Shown: positions 32,671 to 43,256 of the stretch, piece after piece
Position numbering within the stretch: the stretch's first letter is position 1
How the letters are laid out: each line of letters opens with the position of its first letter
Origin: Chaetoceros tenuissimus
Lineage: Eukaryota > Bacillariophyta > Thalassiosirophyceae > Chaetocerotales > Chaetocerotaceae
Length of the DNA: 64,000 nt
Direction of reading: 5' to 3'
NCBI GenBank assembly: GCA_021927905.1
Contig: BLLK01000062.1
Coordinates: 1,116,001-1,180,000, forward strand
Made by a program: the position numbers and the translations under genes
Notes under the pieces: model-generated
The model's database searches: none
What the model was told of the DNA's origin: nothing
The model's input: the letters and a program-made list of their open reading frames with translations, nothing else

Positions 32671-33221
32671 ATGAAGACCACCGCTTTCGTAACCATTGCT
32701 ACCCTTGCATCTGCTTCTGCATTTGCTCCAAACTCTCAGGGACGTTCCACCACTTCCCTTGCTGCTGAGAAGAAGTCCTTCTTCAGAACTGTTTTCGACA
32801 TGGATTTGTTCGCACCAAAGGCTGACCAAAACGATTATGGTGCACGTAATAAGAAGAATGTAAGTCTACCTACCTGCCTTTCTTTAAGAAATTTCAAAGC
32901 CTTAGGAATTCTCTGACAATTTTTTGCTGTTAGGTTGGATCTGGAAGTCTTGGAGCAAACTCCTACATTCCTGCTGGACTTTCCAAGGCAGAGTACGAAG
33001 CTATCCGCTCAAGAGACGACAAGAAGAAGGCTGACAACTACGCTAAGAACGTAGCTAAGGCTGGAAAGTTCCTTGACTACACTCAATTCTACCTTGACCG
33101 TGGAACTGATGTTAACGATAACTGGGCAAAGAACAAGAACACTCTTGGACACAGAATGGCTAAGACCAAGTATGACTGGAGTGGACAGCAGAACGAATCC
33201 AAGCAATGGTTCTCCAAGTAA
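32671..33221 (+). CDS. Small plastid-targeted protein, conserved-looking, unknown function
   Basis: Exon 1 is 32671-32859, intron 32860-32933 (74 bp), exon 2 32934-33221; 158 residues. The start MKTTAFVTIATLASASAFAP is a signal peptide with the ASAFAP cleavage motif, the mark of bipartite import into diatom plastids. The mature part is basic and rich in Tyr, Asn and Lys, with blocks FDMDLFAPKADQNDYGARN, GANSYIPAGLSKAEYE and GHRMAKTKYDWSG. Codon choice is strongly biased (AAG, GCT, TTC, TAC, GGA), suggesting high expression. It has no membrane span after cleavage. A soluble or peripheral photosystem-associated protein is possible but unproven. Confidence 0.82.
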
Positions 33222-33787
33222 GAACGATATTCCCTTTAGTCTCATATTTTGCTATAAGAGACTTAGGTTTGAATTTTGACCAGGCTCAACCCACTGGTTT
33301 AAACCATGTCGCCAATTCATTTTAGAGTAATGGCTACGAGTAGGATGTCTCTTTCGAGGTTGTACGTACACAATAGAATTTAACTTCTATATTAGGTTAG
33401 TTTTTCCTTGTAGAACTGAAGTAGTACCTTCCTTTAGCTTAATTCAATCATAGGTAGGACCCAGATGTTGCTGAAGTGTAGAATCGGAGACTTGAAGGAA
33501 TAAATTCTACAGTGCCTAAGCATATCATATCTAATTGGTTCACTTCCACCTCCTTCTACTGTAATCTTTCGAATTGATTTCTCATTAAAAGCGCCACAGG
33601 ACTCTTTATTCTCGTAATATGTAAATGGATATCTTTATATTACGTTCATTATTGAATTGTAAGAAGACTTATAGTGCCATAAGAGCTTTTTGTGCGTGAA
33701 AATTTCAAATTTATTTTTATAATGATTTTATATTATGAAATACTACAAAGAATTATATTATAATTCAGTCGCAATCCTTTATGATTC
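33222..33787. other. Convergent intergenic region
   Basis: 566 bp between two converging genes. It presumably holds both 3' UTRs. No reading frame or RNA gene is seen. Confidence 0.4.
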
Positions 33788-35268
33788 CTATACAAAATAT
33801 GACCCATCAATATTTTTAGCATACCCAGTTCCTGGAAGTCCGTACAAAATTCTTGAACTCAATACTCCATCAAGCATTGTAATTTTCTCTTGAACTTCCT
33901 TAAAACTGACAACATCACTGTGCCCAGAGGTATCAATATCTACTACGTTGTATGCTACATCTCCTCTTGACTGATTGATTTGCTGAACAATATTAAGGTC
34001 TGCATCTGCAAAAGCCTCTGTGATCTTAGAAAGCATACCAGGTTGGTTCTTATTGATTACAGACATACGAATGGATCCCTCTGGACGAGCTGGAAGAGAT
34101 ACTGCTGGGAAGTTCACACTGTTCACAATAGTTCCATCCTCAAGATATGCCTTAATAGTGTCTGCTGCCATAGCTGCTGCTGCATCCTCTGCCTCTTCAG
34201 TAGATGCTCCCAAGTGAGGAAGAATAACTGCATTCTTGTGGTCCCAAAGCAAATCATCTGGGAAATCAGATACATAACGTCCATCTCCATTGTCAAGGAA
34301 CTCCTTCATAGCCTCGGAGTCTACAAGCTCACCACGAGCAAAGTTGAGAAGTACAGCGTCAGACTTGAACTGTTCAATGATATCCTTTCCGATGATACCG
34401 TGTGTTCCGTTTTCTCCCTTGATGTATGGGATGTTGATGGAGATGTAATCAGCGTTTGCTACAGCAGCTCCAATTGAGTCCTTCAATTCAATATCCTTTG
34501 GAAGCTTAAGAGCAGAATCGATGGAAAGACCAGGGTCATACCCAACGATGTCCATACCAAGAGCAGCAGCATCTCTTGCAGTGGATGCACCAATGTGTCC
34601 TATAATGCAATGACATTTTGTTAGGACTGTCACAAAGTATAGAATTCTACTTTTGCGAAAAAACAATTAAACCTACCAAGTCCAATCACAGCCAAAGTTT
34701 TTCCCATGATCTCACGTCCTCCAAACATACTCTTGTCTTTCTCAACACGCTCCTTTGCAAGTCCTTGTGCACCAAGATCCTTCATGTGGTTAATTCCATC
34801 AATGACGCGTCTTGATCCAAGGAAAAGTCCTGCAATTACAAGCTCTTTTACTGCGTTAGCATTAGCTCCTGGAGTGTTGAAAACAGGAACTCCAAGCTCA
34901 GAACAACGTGCAACTGGTACATTGTTGGTTCCAGCTCCACATCTTGCAATTGCACGGACGCAATGCATAATTTCTTCTTCTTGAAGCTTGTGAGAACGAA
35001 GAAGGATAGCATGTGCATTTCCTACAGCTTCCTCACCAGTTGCGCGAATGTCATACTTTTCCTCCTCAAAACGCTTCAATCCCTGTGGAGAAATCTTGTT
35101 GAAAGTCTGGATAGTGAACTTTCCAGGATTGTAGTTTTCGATGTCTCCATATGTTTTCCACTCTCCTGCGTCTCTGTGTCCAACTTCGATAGTTGGTTTT
35201 GAAGAGAATGCTCTCGCACAAGCTACAGCCTGTCTACGGGTATTTGTTGCGGTCAAACGTCCAAGCAT
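33788..35268 (-). CDS. PHGDH: D-3-phosphoglycerate dehydrogenase, copy A
   Basis: First step of the phosphorylated serine pathway: 3-phosphoglycerate plus NAD+ to 3-phosphohydroxypyruvate. Exon 1 is 35268-34677, intron 34676-34600 (77 bp, phase 1, inside GLG/HIG), exon 2 34599-33788; 467 residues. The N-terminus (MLGRLTATNTRRQAVACARA, then FSS) fits a mitochondrial presequence. The substrate half has RCGAGTNNVPV and NTPGANANAV; the NAD fold has VIGLGHIGAS; the active site has NFARGELVD and LPHLGAST (catalytic His). The ACT regulatory domain at the C-terminus (RMSVINKNQPGMLSKITEAF) suggests serine feedback. It is head-to-head with copy B, and the second half is nearly identical to it at DNA level. 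Confidence 0.96.
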
Positions 35269-35572
35269 GGTTACCTTCTTTCAAAAAGTAATGAAGAAAA
35301 CTGTACTTTCAACTTTGACTTTGATGATCGTTGAATGAATGATGGGGTTGTTTTTGTGGCCATCAATGGTTGGATCTGCATAGAACATCTTTCTCTCTGA
35401 CCTTATCGGCTTGGGTGAAACATGGGACTCAAGACGTGGTTAAGACCACACACTTTTTCTTCTTCTCTGTCTATTGGCCAAAAATTGTTGAGATGATGAG
35501 ACTAGTACTCGCCGTGAATCTATCCTTCGCACATCGTCATTAGACTACAACACTATCATAGTTTTGTGAAAA
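35269..35572. promoter_or_regulatory. Shared bidirectional promoter of the two PHGDH genes
   Basis: 304 bp between the two divergent start codons. It contains an ATTGG (inverted CCAAT) at 35473-35477 and a pyrimidine-rich stretch just before it. Co-expression of the pair is likely (inference). Confidence 0.5.
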
Positions 35573-37216
35573 ATGATTTCTCTTGCAAATAGCGCTGCAC
35601 GTCGTTCCTTGAGAACTGTGTCTCAGGTTCGCACCCTATCTTCTGGGATCGATATTGATGTTGATCACTACAGCTCTGGATGGAATATTGATGATATTGG
35701 CGAGTTCACTGCAAAGACTGGCAAATACCAGATCAAAACTTTCAACAAGATTTCTGAGAAGGTACGTTATTCTCTACAGACATGACGGATGCGTGGGACT
35801 TAATAACTGTCAGATTTGAATTCCTACATCATGGTGGTCGCTATCCCACGAATAATAATTCCTTTGACTATTCATTTTCTTCATAGATGCAGCATTATGC
35901 ATTTCTGAATAGAATAGTTGTTGGAGACATTTGATCAATGATATACATTACTTGAAACATTGTACTAATCCTTTTGCGAAATTATTGCTTGTTGAACGAA
36001 GGGACTTGCAAGATTCAACCCAGAGAAATTTGAAATTATGGGATCTGATTGGGATAGCACCAATGCAAACGCTATCCTTCTTCGTTCTCACAAGCTTCAA
36101 GAGTCGGAGATTGACGTTTCTGTTCGTGCAATTGCAAGATGTGGAGCTGGAACCAACAATGTACCAGTTGCACGTTGTTCCGAGCTTGGAATTCCTGTTT
36201 TCAACACTCCAGGAGCTAATGCTAACGCAGTAAAAGAGCTTGTTTTGTGTGGAATGCTTCTTGGATCAAGAAGAATTGTAGACGGAGTTAATCACATGAA
36301 GGATCTTGGTGCACAAGGACTCGCAAAGGAGCGGGTTGAGAAAGACAAGAGTATGTTTGGAGGACAGGAAATTAAGGGAAAGACTTTGGCTGTAATTGGA
36401 CTTGGACATATTGGTGCATCCACTGCAAGAGATGCTGCTGCTCTTGGTATGGATATCGTTGGATATGACCCTGGTCTTTCCATCGATTCTGCTCTTAAGC
36501 TTCCAAATGAGATCGACCTTACTGATTCTATCGCTTCTGCTGTAGCAAACGCTGATTACATCTCCATCAACATCCCATACATCAAGGGAGAAAACGGAAC
36601 ACACGGTATCATCGGAAAGAACGTAATCTCTTCTTTTAAGCCAAATGCTGTACTTCTCAACTTTGCTCGTGGTGAGCTTGTAGACTCTGAGGCTATGAAG
36701 GAGTTCCTTGACAACGGAGATGGACGTTATGTATCTGATTTCCCAGATGATTTGCTTTGGGACCACAAGAATGCAGTAATTCTTCCTCACTTGGGAGCAT
36801 CTACCGAGGAGGCAGAAGATGCAGCAGCAGCTATGGCAGCAGACACCATTTCTGATTATTTGCAAACTGGAACTATTGTGAACAGTGTGAACTTCCCAGC
36901 AGTATCTCTTCCAGCTCGTCCAGATGGAGCTATCCGTATGTCTGTAATCAATAAGAATCAACCGGGAGTTCTTGCAAGTATTACCGACGTATTCGCAAAG
37001 GCTAAACTTAACATTGTTCAGCAAATCAATCAGTCAAGAGGAGATGTAGCATACAACGTATTGGATATCGACCCAACCGCAAATCACGAGGCTATTTCAA
37101 TGAAGGATCTTCAAAAGGAGCTTACCATGACCGATGGAGTTTTGAGCAGTCGTGTTGTATTTGGAACCCCAGGATGTGGTTATGCTAGAAATATTGATGG
37201 ACAATACTGGGTATAG
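35573..37216 (+). CDS. PHGDH: D-3-phosphoglycerate dehydrogenase, copy B
   Basis: Same reaction as copy A and the same length (467 residues). Exon 1 is 35573-35761, intron 35762-36001 (240 bp, phase 0, after FNKISEK), exon 2 36002-37216. The presequence MISLANSAARRSLRTVSQVR differs from copy A, but the catalytic and ACT domains are very close (VIGLGHIGAS, NFARGELVD, LPHLGAST, RMSVINKNQPGVLASITDVF). Each copy has one intron, and neither shares its position with the other. Differences cluster in the N-terminal 110 residues and the last 40. The codon-level likeness of the central part suggests recent duplication or gene conversion. Confidence 0.96.
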
Positions 37217-37290
37217 ATCCATTTACATACGTATAATAAAATTATTAAATAGAAGTCATTTTTGCTTTGAAATAGGTATTACCTGGTTTT

Positions 37291-37315
37291 AAGGGGGTAT
37301 TTCTTCTACCCCCTT
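37291..37315 (+). terminator. Perfect 9 bp hairpin in the PHGDH-B 3' region
   Basis: AAGGGGGTA (37291-37299) and TACCCCCTT (37307-37315) pair perfectly around a 7 nt loop, 75 bp after the stop codon. It may be an RNA 3' UTR structure or 3'-end signal; its role is inferred. Confidence 0.45.
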
Positions 37316-37421
37316 CCATTCAAGATGAAGATATGAGAGTAAGGGGATTATTTACAACCAAAGAGTAATTCTACGCCTTCTGCATCTTTTTTGGATTTTG
37401 GAACTGCATCGAGCATCTCAG

Positions 37422-37520
37422 AGCTAGAGTATATGTATATATGATGTGTAATAATTAGTGAGTACATGATGATATATGTACAGATACTATATCCGTATTG
37501 GATAGGGACTACGTCTAACT
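37422..37520 (-). repeat. Terminal direct repeat, left copy (3' end if read on minus)
   Basis: Identical to 43011-43109 at offset 5589. One further base (C at 37521/43110) also matches by chance or as part of the flank. Confidence 0.92.
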
Positions 37521-38054
37521 CCCCCCCCATACTGCCAAGTGTGTACTGATAGACTTGTCACTATTCAATGCTGTGTCATTGGCGGAATATATCTATTTCT
37601 TTTGGGGTTTTCTGTTGTTTTTGTACCTGTTATTAAAATCATGTCTCATGTTGTTGGAGTTATCTTTCTATATCTCTCCTCGACTGGTTTACTATTTCGT
37701 TGTCGCTTTTCTTTTCTCTGGTGTTTATTCTTTTTGTCGTTGTCAGGCTCATGATTATTTGACTGTTTGCTTTTATTTTTGCAATATTGGTTGCTCGGCG
37801 AATGTCTTGATTTCTATCCATGTCAGTGACTCGTTGTGTGTACGCTCCTACTCTAAAAAAGCTCTGACATGTCTTTTTGTATTATTTGTAGTACGTTCAT
37901 AGCGTTTGTTTTTGTTTAGATTGTACGAGGGGGCCTTATATTGACTGCGGCTATTTTCTTTTGCTTCGCTAGGTGCTATTGCAATGTTCGAAAAATGCTT
38001 CTATTTCGTTGATCTCGTCGTTATTGGTGATGCTTGTCGCTCTTGGCCTTGGTT

Positions 38055-38425
38055 GGTGGTGTTGCTATGGCTCGATACGCTTCCTTTTGGTTATCCTCTG
38101 TGCACTTGACCTTTGAAGTTGTTACGATAGTCCGATACGTTTTCTGTTGGTTATCCTCTGTGCATTTGACACTCGATGTTGTTACAGTAGTCTGATACGC
38201 TTCCTATTGGTTATCCTGTGCTGCTCAGATGGTGTTGCTACAATTGTCTGATTACACTTGCACATTACAATGGTTTGATATGCTCTCATTTGGTTGTCCT
38301 CTGCTGCTCAGGTTATGTTGCTGCAGTTTCCGATACGCTTCTATTCGGTTATCCTCTGCTGCTCAGATGCTTTTGTTACGATGGTTCGATACGCTTTCAC
38401 TTTGTTATCCTCTGCTGCTCAGATG
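38055..38425. repeat. Degenerate tandem repeat, about 60 bp units
   Basis: Around six units built on GATACGCTT...TTGGTTATCCTCTG. The first three repeat at exactly 60 bp; later ones vary in length and add CTGCTCAGATG. It lies inside the terminal-repeat element. Confidence 0.8.
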
Positions 38426-40487
38426 TTACTGGATACTATTACTAGGTTGGATACGGTTCCATATTGAATATGCTTTTGTTCTTTTCTAATACCTTTAATG
38501 TCATTGCTCTGGTCAAACGCGATCCTTCCTATGGTATTAGCATATTCTTCCTTCTTATTTTTGTTTGCATCTTCTTCGGTACTCCTATTATATAGTATGC
38601 ATTGTTCAACTTGGAGTGTTGGCTCTTGATTGCTTGCATACCTTATTGCATACCTATGGGCAGTCTTCGTTCTCGTTGGTTAGCATTTGGTTCGATATTG
38701 CTTCTAATTCTTCTTCTGGTTCACTCTTCGTTTTGGTTCTATCTTCTTTGTAGATTTCGAATTTAGGTAATACTTTCTTTTCGTAATTGCTCACTTTCTC
38801 GCTGTTGCAGTTTTGTTTATATCAGTTCATTGATCCTGATTTTTGACGTGATGATACTGCTCAGGTCATGGTAACGTGGTCATTTTTGTTCATCGAGACT
38901 TGTACTTTAGATAGCTGGATTTTTCTCCTATGACGTTCATCAGTTTCTTGAGGTCTCTTTTCCTTTGTAGAGTTGCTTGTTCCTACTTGGAATTTTCTTC
39001 AACTGGCGTCTTCAATGAGGTATGCTACTCTTGTTTTCGTTCTCGGTGGTATGATTTCCGTTATATCTCATTCCATGATATGAGTTTGTTCTCTTATTCG
39101 CTTATCGACTTTGGGAGTACAATTCATTTTCACGTTGGATCCTTCATAGGATATTGGTTATCTGACTTCTCATGTTGGATCCTCCGTAGGGTATTGTTAT
39201 CTGACTTTGGTTGGAGGTGTGTTTTTCCTCGTTATTCCACTTTTGTTATACAAATTCATTATTGATCTTGGATTTTGAAATGATTACACTGCTTCGAATT
39301 CTTCAGATATGTATCCTGGTGTGAGTATCTATCCTTGGATCTGCTCGGTGCATTGACATAACTGCTGTATCAGCTTTTGAGGTTATTACATGTCCGTCTC
39401 GTATTCTATTAGTATTGATGTGATGATAAGAGTTGCTTGCTTCTGTCTAGGTTCCATGTCAATCTAAAACATTCACTTATCAAGTTGTGACTCGCTTTCA
39501 CTTTTGATGTTGGTTTCTTCATGATATGTTGTACATCTGACTGCAATTTGAGCTTGTTTATTTGCTCTTCTCTTATGAGATATCACTTCTTACGTGTAGG
39601 ATTTGCTCAGACACGGGTAGTCTTTGATGCTGTCTGGTTTCATTGTCATACCTTGCGTTCGTATCTACGGCAGTGATGATCGACGATGCTACTTTGCTAC
39701 TATAGTGATTCTAGTTGCTTTCATAGATATTAGTCTCCTCTGCAGTTTCGTGTCAAAATCACTTGATCTTCTATCAATTTGTTCATTGCTAGGAGGTCAT
39801 GTAGGTTATGCTCATTTTTGACATTTCCTCACTTATCATAGTTGCTACAGATAGTATAGCTCTTGGTGATTGCTATAGGTACTTATAGTTTGTAGCGCGT
39901 ATGCTTCATCTTTGCAATTTCTACTCTTGGTTCTACTTGTATTCTGTAGTACTTGTATCTCACTTTTGTAGCTGCTATTCTAACTAGTCGAATGTGCCCT
40001 TGGGTTATGCTTGTTTGGCATGTGCGTTTACTAGCTACCTTTGGCACAGTCGTACTGTTGTAGATAGTTGTGGTACGTCTAGAGGTTGGTTTCCAGCTGA
40101 ATTCTGATGGAGAAGGTTTGTAGTTTCCCTGATTAGATAGATCTGCTCTTCTATTATCAAGACTGGTGTTTGTTGTCTCTTGTCGAAGGGCGTAGGTACT
40201 CTTGGGTTCGCTCTTGACAGATTATAGCTTTCACTCCTTGGTATTAGGATAGGTGCCCATACGATCTTTATCTGGTGTAGCTATCGCGAAATGGTTTGTA
40301 CTGTTTGATGGTGCTTGAGTACTTGATGCTCATGGGCTTGCAGCTCTATAGCTGTATAAATCGAGTCTTGGTGATACAGGTATCAGTATTTGTAGAGATC
40401 TTCAGTTTCATACAGGGTGGAGCTCTGTCTTTCCTGAGTTCTTCTATTATATCCCTTCTGTTATCTTGTATAGAGACTTAACTGTCT

Positions 40488-40940
40488 AATGAAGGTGCGA
40501 TCCGTTGTCCTCTTTGTTTCCATACAGACTTTTACTGTCTAATCCAGGTTCGATCCGTTTCGTAACCTCCCTCTTTGATTCTATACACTTATTTCGATTC
40601 GTACCAGTGCATCCATCTTATCTTTTGCAATTGATGATATCGTGATTAGTACTTTTCTGTTCGTCAGTTTCCTTGAGGTTCCTACCTCTATTTCAGTTTG
40701 TACCAGTGTATTCATCTTTTACAGGTGATGATATAATTAGTCAGTACTTTTCTTTCCCTCTTCTACTCATGTACAGACATTGATCATCTTTCTTTGTATC
40801 GCGGTAGCATGTTTGCGTAAATCTTATCATCGACGGTCTGCTCTGCTTCTACTCCTCATGTACAGACATTGATCATCTTTGTTTGTATCGTGGTAGCATG
40901 GTTTGCATATATCTTATCATCGACGGTTTGCTCTGCTTCT
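40488..40940. repeat. Run of two-copy tandem duplications
   Basis: Three adjacent local duplications: ACTGTCTAAT..GGT.CGATCCGTT (about 40490-40562), TACCAGTG.ATTCATC..GATGATAT (about 40600-40750), and CATGTACAGACATTGATCAT through GGT.TGCTCTGCTTCT (about 40768-40940). They suggest the non-coding interior grew by repeated slippage or duplication. Confidence 0.7.
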
Positions 40941-42867
40941 GCTAGTACAGTTGTTGATGATTGTCTTGTATCTGTTGATCGATGTACTGCTTTAACAGTT
41001 TAGTATACGTCAGTGGGTATATTCGTCATGATCGTACGGTCTTTCGTCGGTCGGTTGGTTTTTACTTTCTCTTGCAATACTGTGAATTCGTCATGTATTG
41101 TCCTAGTGTATGCCATGTAGGATTAGCAATTTTCGCTTAAAGGGTCTTTCGTCAGCCTACTGGTGCTCATCTGCTTCTACAGTGCTGTTGAGTTGTCTCA
41201 TAGCGTGGGTTGATATCTTGCTTATCTTTCCTTTCCTACATGATTATGCCTGAGGATCTACCTTTTCATATCATTGGATCAGTAGGTATTCTTATTTCTT
41301 CCTTCACTCGATATTGCTTTTGATTACATTGTTGATCTTTCCTTGAGTGTTTTCCTATACTTCTTCTTCCTATAGTAGAAGGCTGATGTCGGTTTGAGAC
41401 TCTTTGCTTTCAGGGATTGTAACATCTACTTCCTCTATTAAATACCACCACTCGGTACAATTTTGGCATATGATATCCTTTTGTTTCCTGATACTTGAGT
41501 ACGTAGGTTTGAATGGCTGTAGCCTTGTTCTGACTGTATCTACACTTTGGCGGGTTTCTTTCGCTGGTGTGGATGGGCTTGTCGTCCCTTTTGGCTTTTA
41601 CCATCTGGTCCTATCATGCTATTGTACGATGGGAGATTCATTTGAGTCGCAGTATATTGTCTACAATCCTTGTGCCGCGCAAATGGTCCATTCCTGTTTC
41701 TGCTCTTTCTACTTATATCTTAAATGTCGTTTTCCTTTTAGTTTGAGTCGGTCTTAACAAACTGTAAAGGAGACCTATCCAACTCTTCCCTGTCCTTCTT
41801 ATAACTATTGTGAACGTAAAGTCTGATGTGGCATTGTTATGGCCGGTAGTTTGCTGCCTTTCTGTCATTTTCCTTTGACATCTGACGTTAAACTTTCATC
41901 AGTTGGGCTGTCTACAGCGGTTGTTATCTTATTCTGATATCTTCGATAGTTATGAATTCGCAAATGTAATGAATCATTCATCCCTTTTGGCATTGACATT
42001 TGTAAACAGTTGCCTTGTTCTGATATTTTCAGTACTTTGCTTTCAAAGTTGAATGAAGTTATCGTCATTTTGATTCTGTTGACAGTTGTTCGTTCATTTT
42101 TAGTTCCACTTTCGTTATTGAACGTGATCGATATTGGAGTATTATGTTTGTTTATCTGTTTCTGATAGGGTTTTAGGCATTTAATTCCTATCAGTTTGGC
42201 TTATATCTTTTGGTGGTGCCTCGTTCAAATGGCTTCTTGGCATTTGTATCAAGGTGTGACACTCGCTTCAAAGACATCTTCCCATTTGGCGTGCCTCGGC
42301 TGTTCTATTTTCCATTTGGCTCACTTCAGGATATAGCTTCTCGTTCAATTTCTGTTGGGTGAGTCGTCCGTGACGTCGTAGTTCACCTTTCTACGTACAT
42401 CGTACACTTCGGCGGTTTTTCCGGTGTGGGCTAGGCGTCATGGTCTAATGATTCTAGCCTTGCTTTTAGCTTTCATGACGTTTATTGGGCGTCATGCGTT
42501 GAGGTTTTGATGTCCCTCTGACACGTGTTGTTACGTACTCGTACTATCTCAGACATTTGTACGTACTTCACTAACCTTTATGTTGGCTAAACACGTCTGT
42601 TCTCATTTGACTACTCGGTTGAGATTACAGCTATTTTTGATTTCTCTTTGACATCTTTTTGCTCAACTATAGGAGTGTTGAGTGATGACTCCGCTGCCTT
42701 TTGTCTCGAGTTCAGGTGCTCTACCCTCGTAGGTTTTCTCAAGATAGTGGTCGTATCCTATTCTATCTGTACTTGAAACATACTACAAAGTAGGGCTACT
42801 GTACGCTCTCAGATTGTGGGCGTCAGTAGCATGCTTTTGACGTCATCGCCGTCTCCATTCCTGCTTC

Positions 42868-42945
42868 CGCTCGTTAGAGCGACTGCACGAATGAAATCTA
42901 GTGTAGAGCTGATTCTCTACACTAAATCGCAGATCCTCTCGGATC
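42868..42945 (-). ncRNA. Cluster of three perfect stem-loops near the element's 5' end
   Basis: Three consecutive inverted repeats: CGCTC/GAGCG with loop GTTA (42868-42881), TAGTGTAGAG/CTCTACACTA with loop CTGATT (42899-42924), and GATCC/GGATC with loop TCTC (42932-42945). If the element reads on the minus strand they fall 65-145 nt inside the 5' repeat, where a structured leader would be. It is an RNA-structure candidate, not a known family. Confidence 0.5.
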
Positions 42946-43010
42946 CGTGCTGCGGGGATTTATTCTAATGTTATCCTTTACACGCTGAGGTTGCGTAGGG
43001 CTTAATAACC

Positions 43011-43109
43011 AGCTAGAGTATATGTATATATGATGTGTAATAATTAGTGAGTACATGATGATATATGTACAGATACTATATCCGTATTGGATAGGGACTA
43101 CGTCTAACT
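43011..43109 (-). repeat. Terminal direct repeat, right copy (5' end if read on minus)
   Basis: Identical to 37422-37520. It contains short TATATGTA-type motifs that could serve as a promoter. Confidence 0.92.
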
Positions 43110-43256
43110 CTCAGCATCTCAGGAGCATCGGAGCATCGACCAAATAAATGCACTCAGTCCATTTCATATTTGCGAATACATAATTCAATCACATAACCTC
43201 ACGCATCAAAATAAGAAGCACTAAGAGCTAGACAAAAGAGTCGACATATAGGGAAA

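Larger units (their letters stand above)
37422..43109 (-). mobile_element. Non-coding element with terminal direct repeats (LTR-retrotransposon derivative, LARD-like)
   Basis: About 5.7 kb between two identical 99-100 bp direct repeats (37422-37520 and 43011-43109), flanked by CTCAG on both sides (37417-37421 and 43110-43114). A 5 bp target-site duplication fits an LTR element. A run of eight C on the plus strand just inside the left repeat would be a polypurine tract if the element reads on the minus strand. Just inside the right repeat the minus strand reads GGTTATTAAGCCC, a weak primer-site candidate. The repeats begin AG and end CT rather than TG...CA. No frame longer than about 117 codons and no retroviral domain is seen. 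The interior is strongly strand-skewed (T/G-rich on plus, A/C-rich on minus). Identical ends mean a young insertion. Such elements depend on enzymes of a relative. Confidence 0.7.

Noticed and set aside
40545-40565. T-arm-like GGTTCGATCC suggesting a tRNA
   Set aside because: No matching acceptor stem, D arm or anticodon arm could be built around it; it lies within a local duplication.
37539-41757. Several plus-strand reading frames of 60-117 codons between 37.5 and 41.8 kb
   Set aside because: They are full of Phe, Leu, Ser and Cys because the plus strand is T-rich, overlap in different frames, and show no motif or codon bias. They are by-products of composition.
43010-43030. Canonical tRNA primer-binding site (TGG...) in the terminal-repeat element
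   Set aside because: TGG appears only if the last base of the repeat is counted, and the following bases do not make a recognisable tRNA 3' end. Kept only as a weak candidate.
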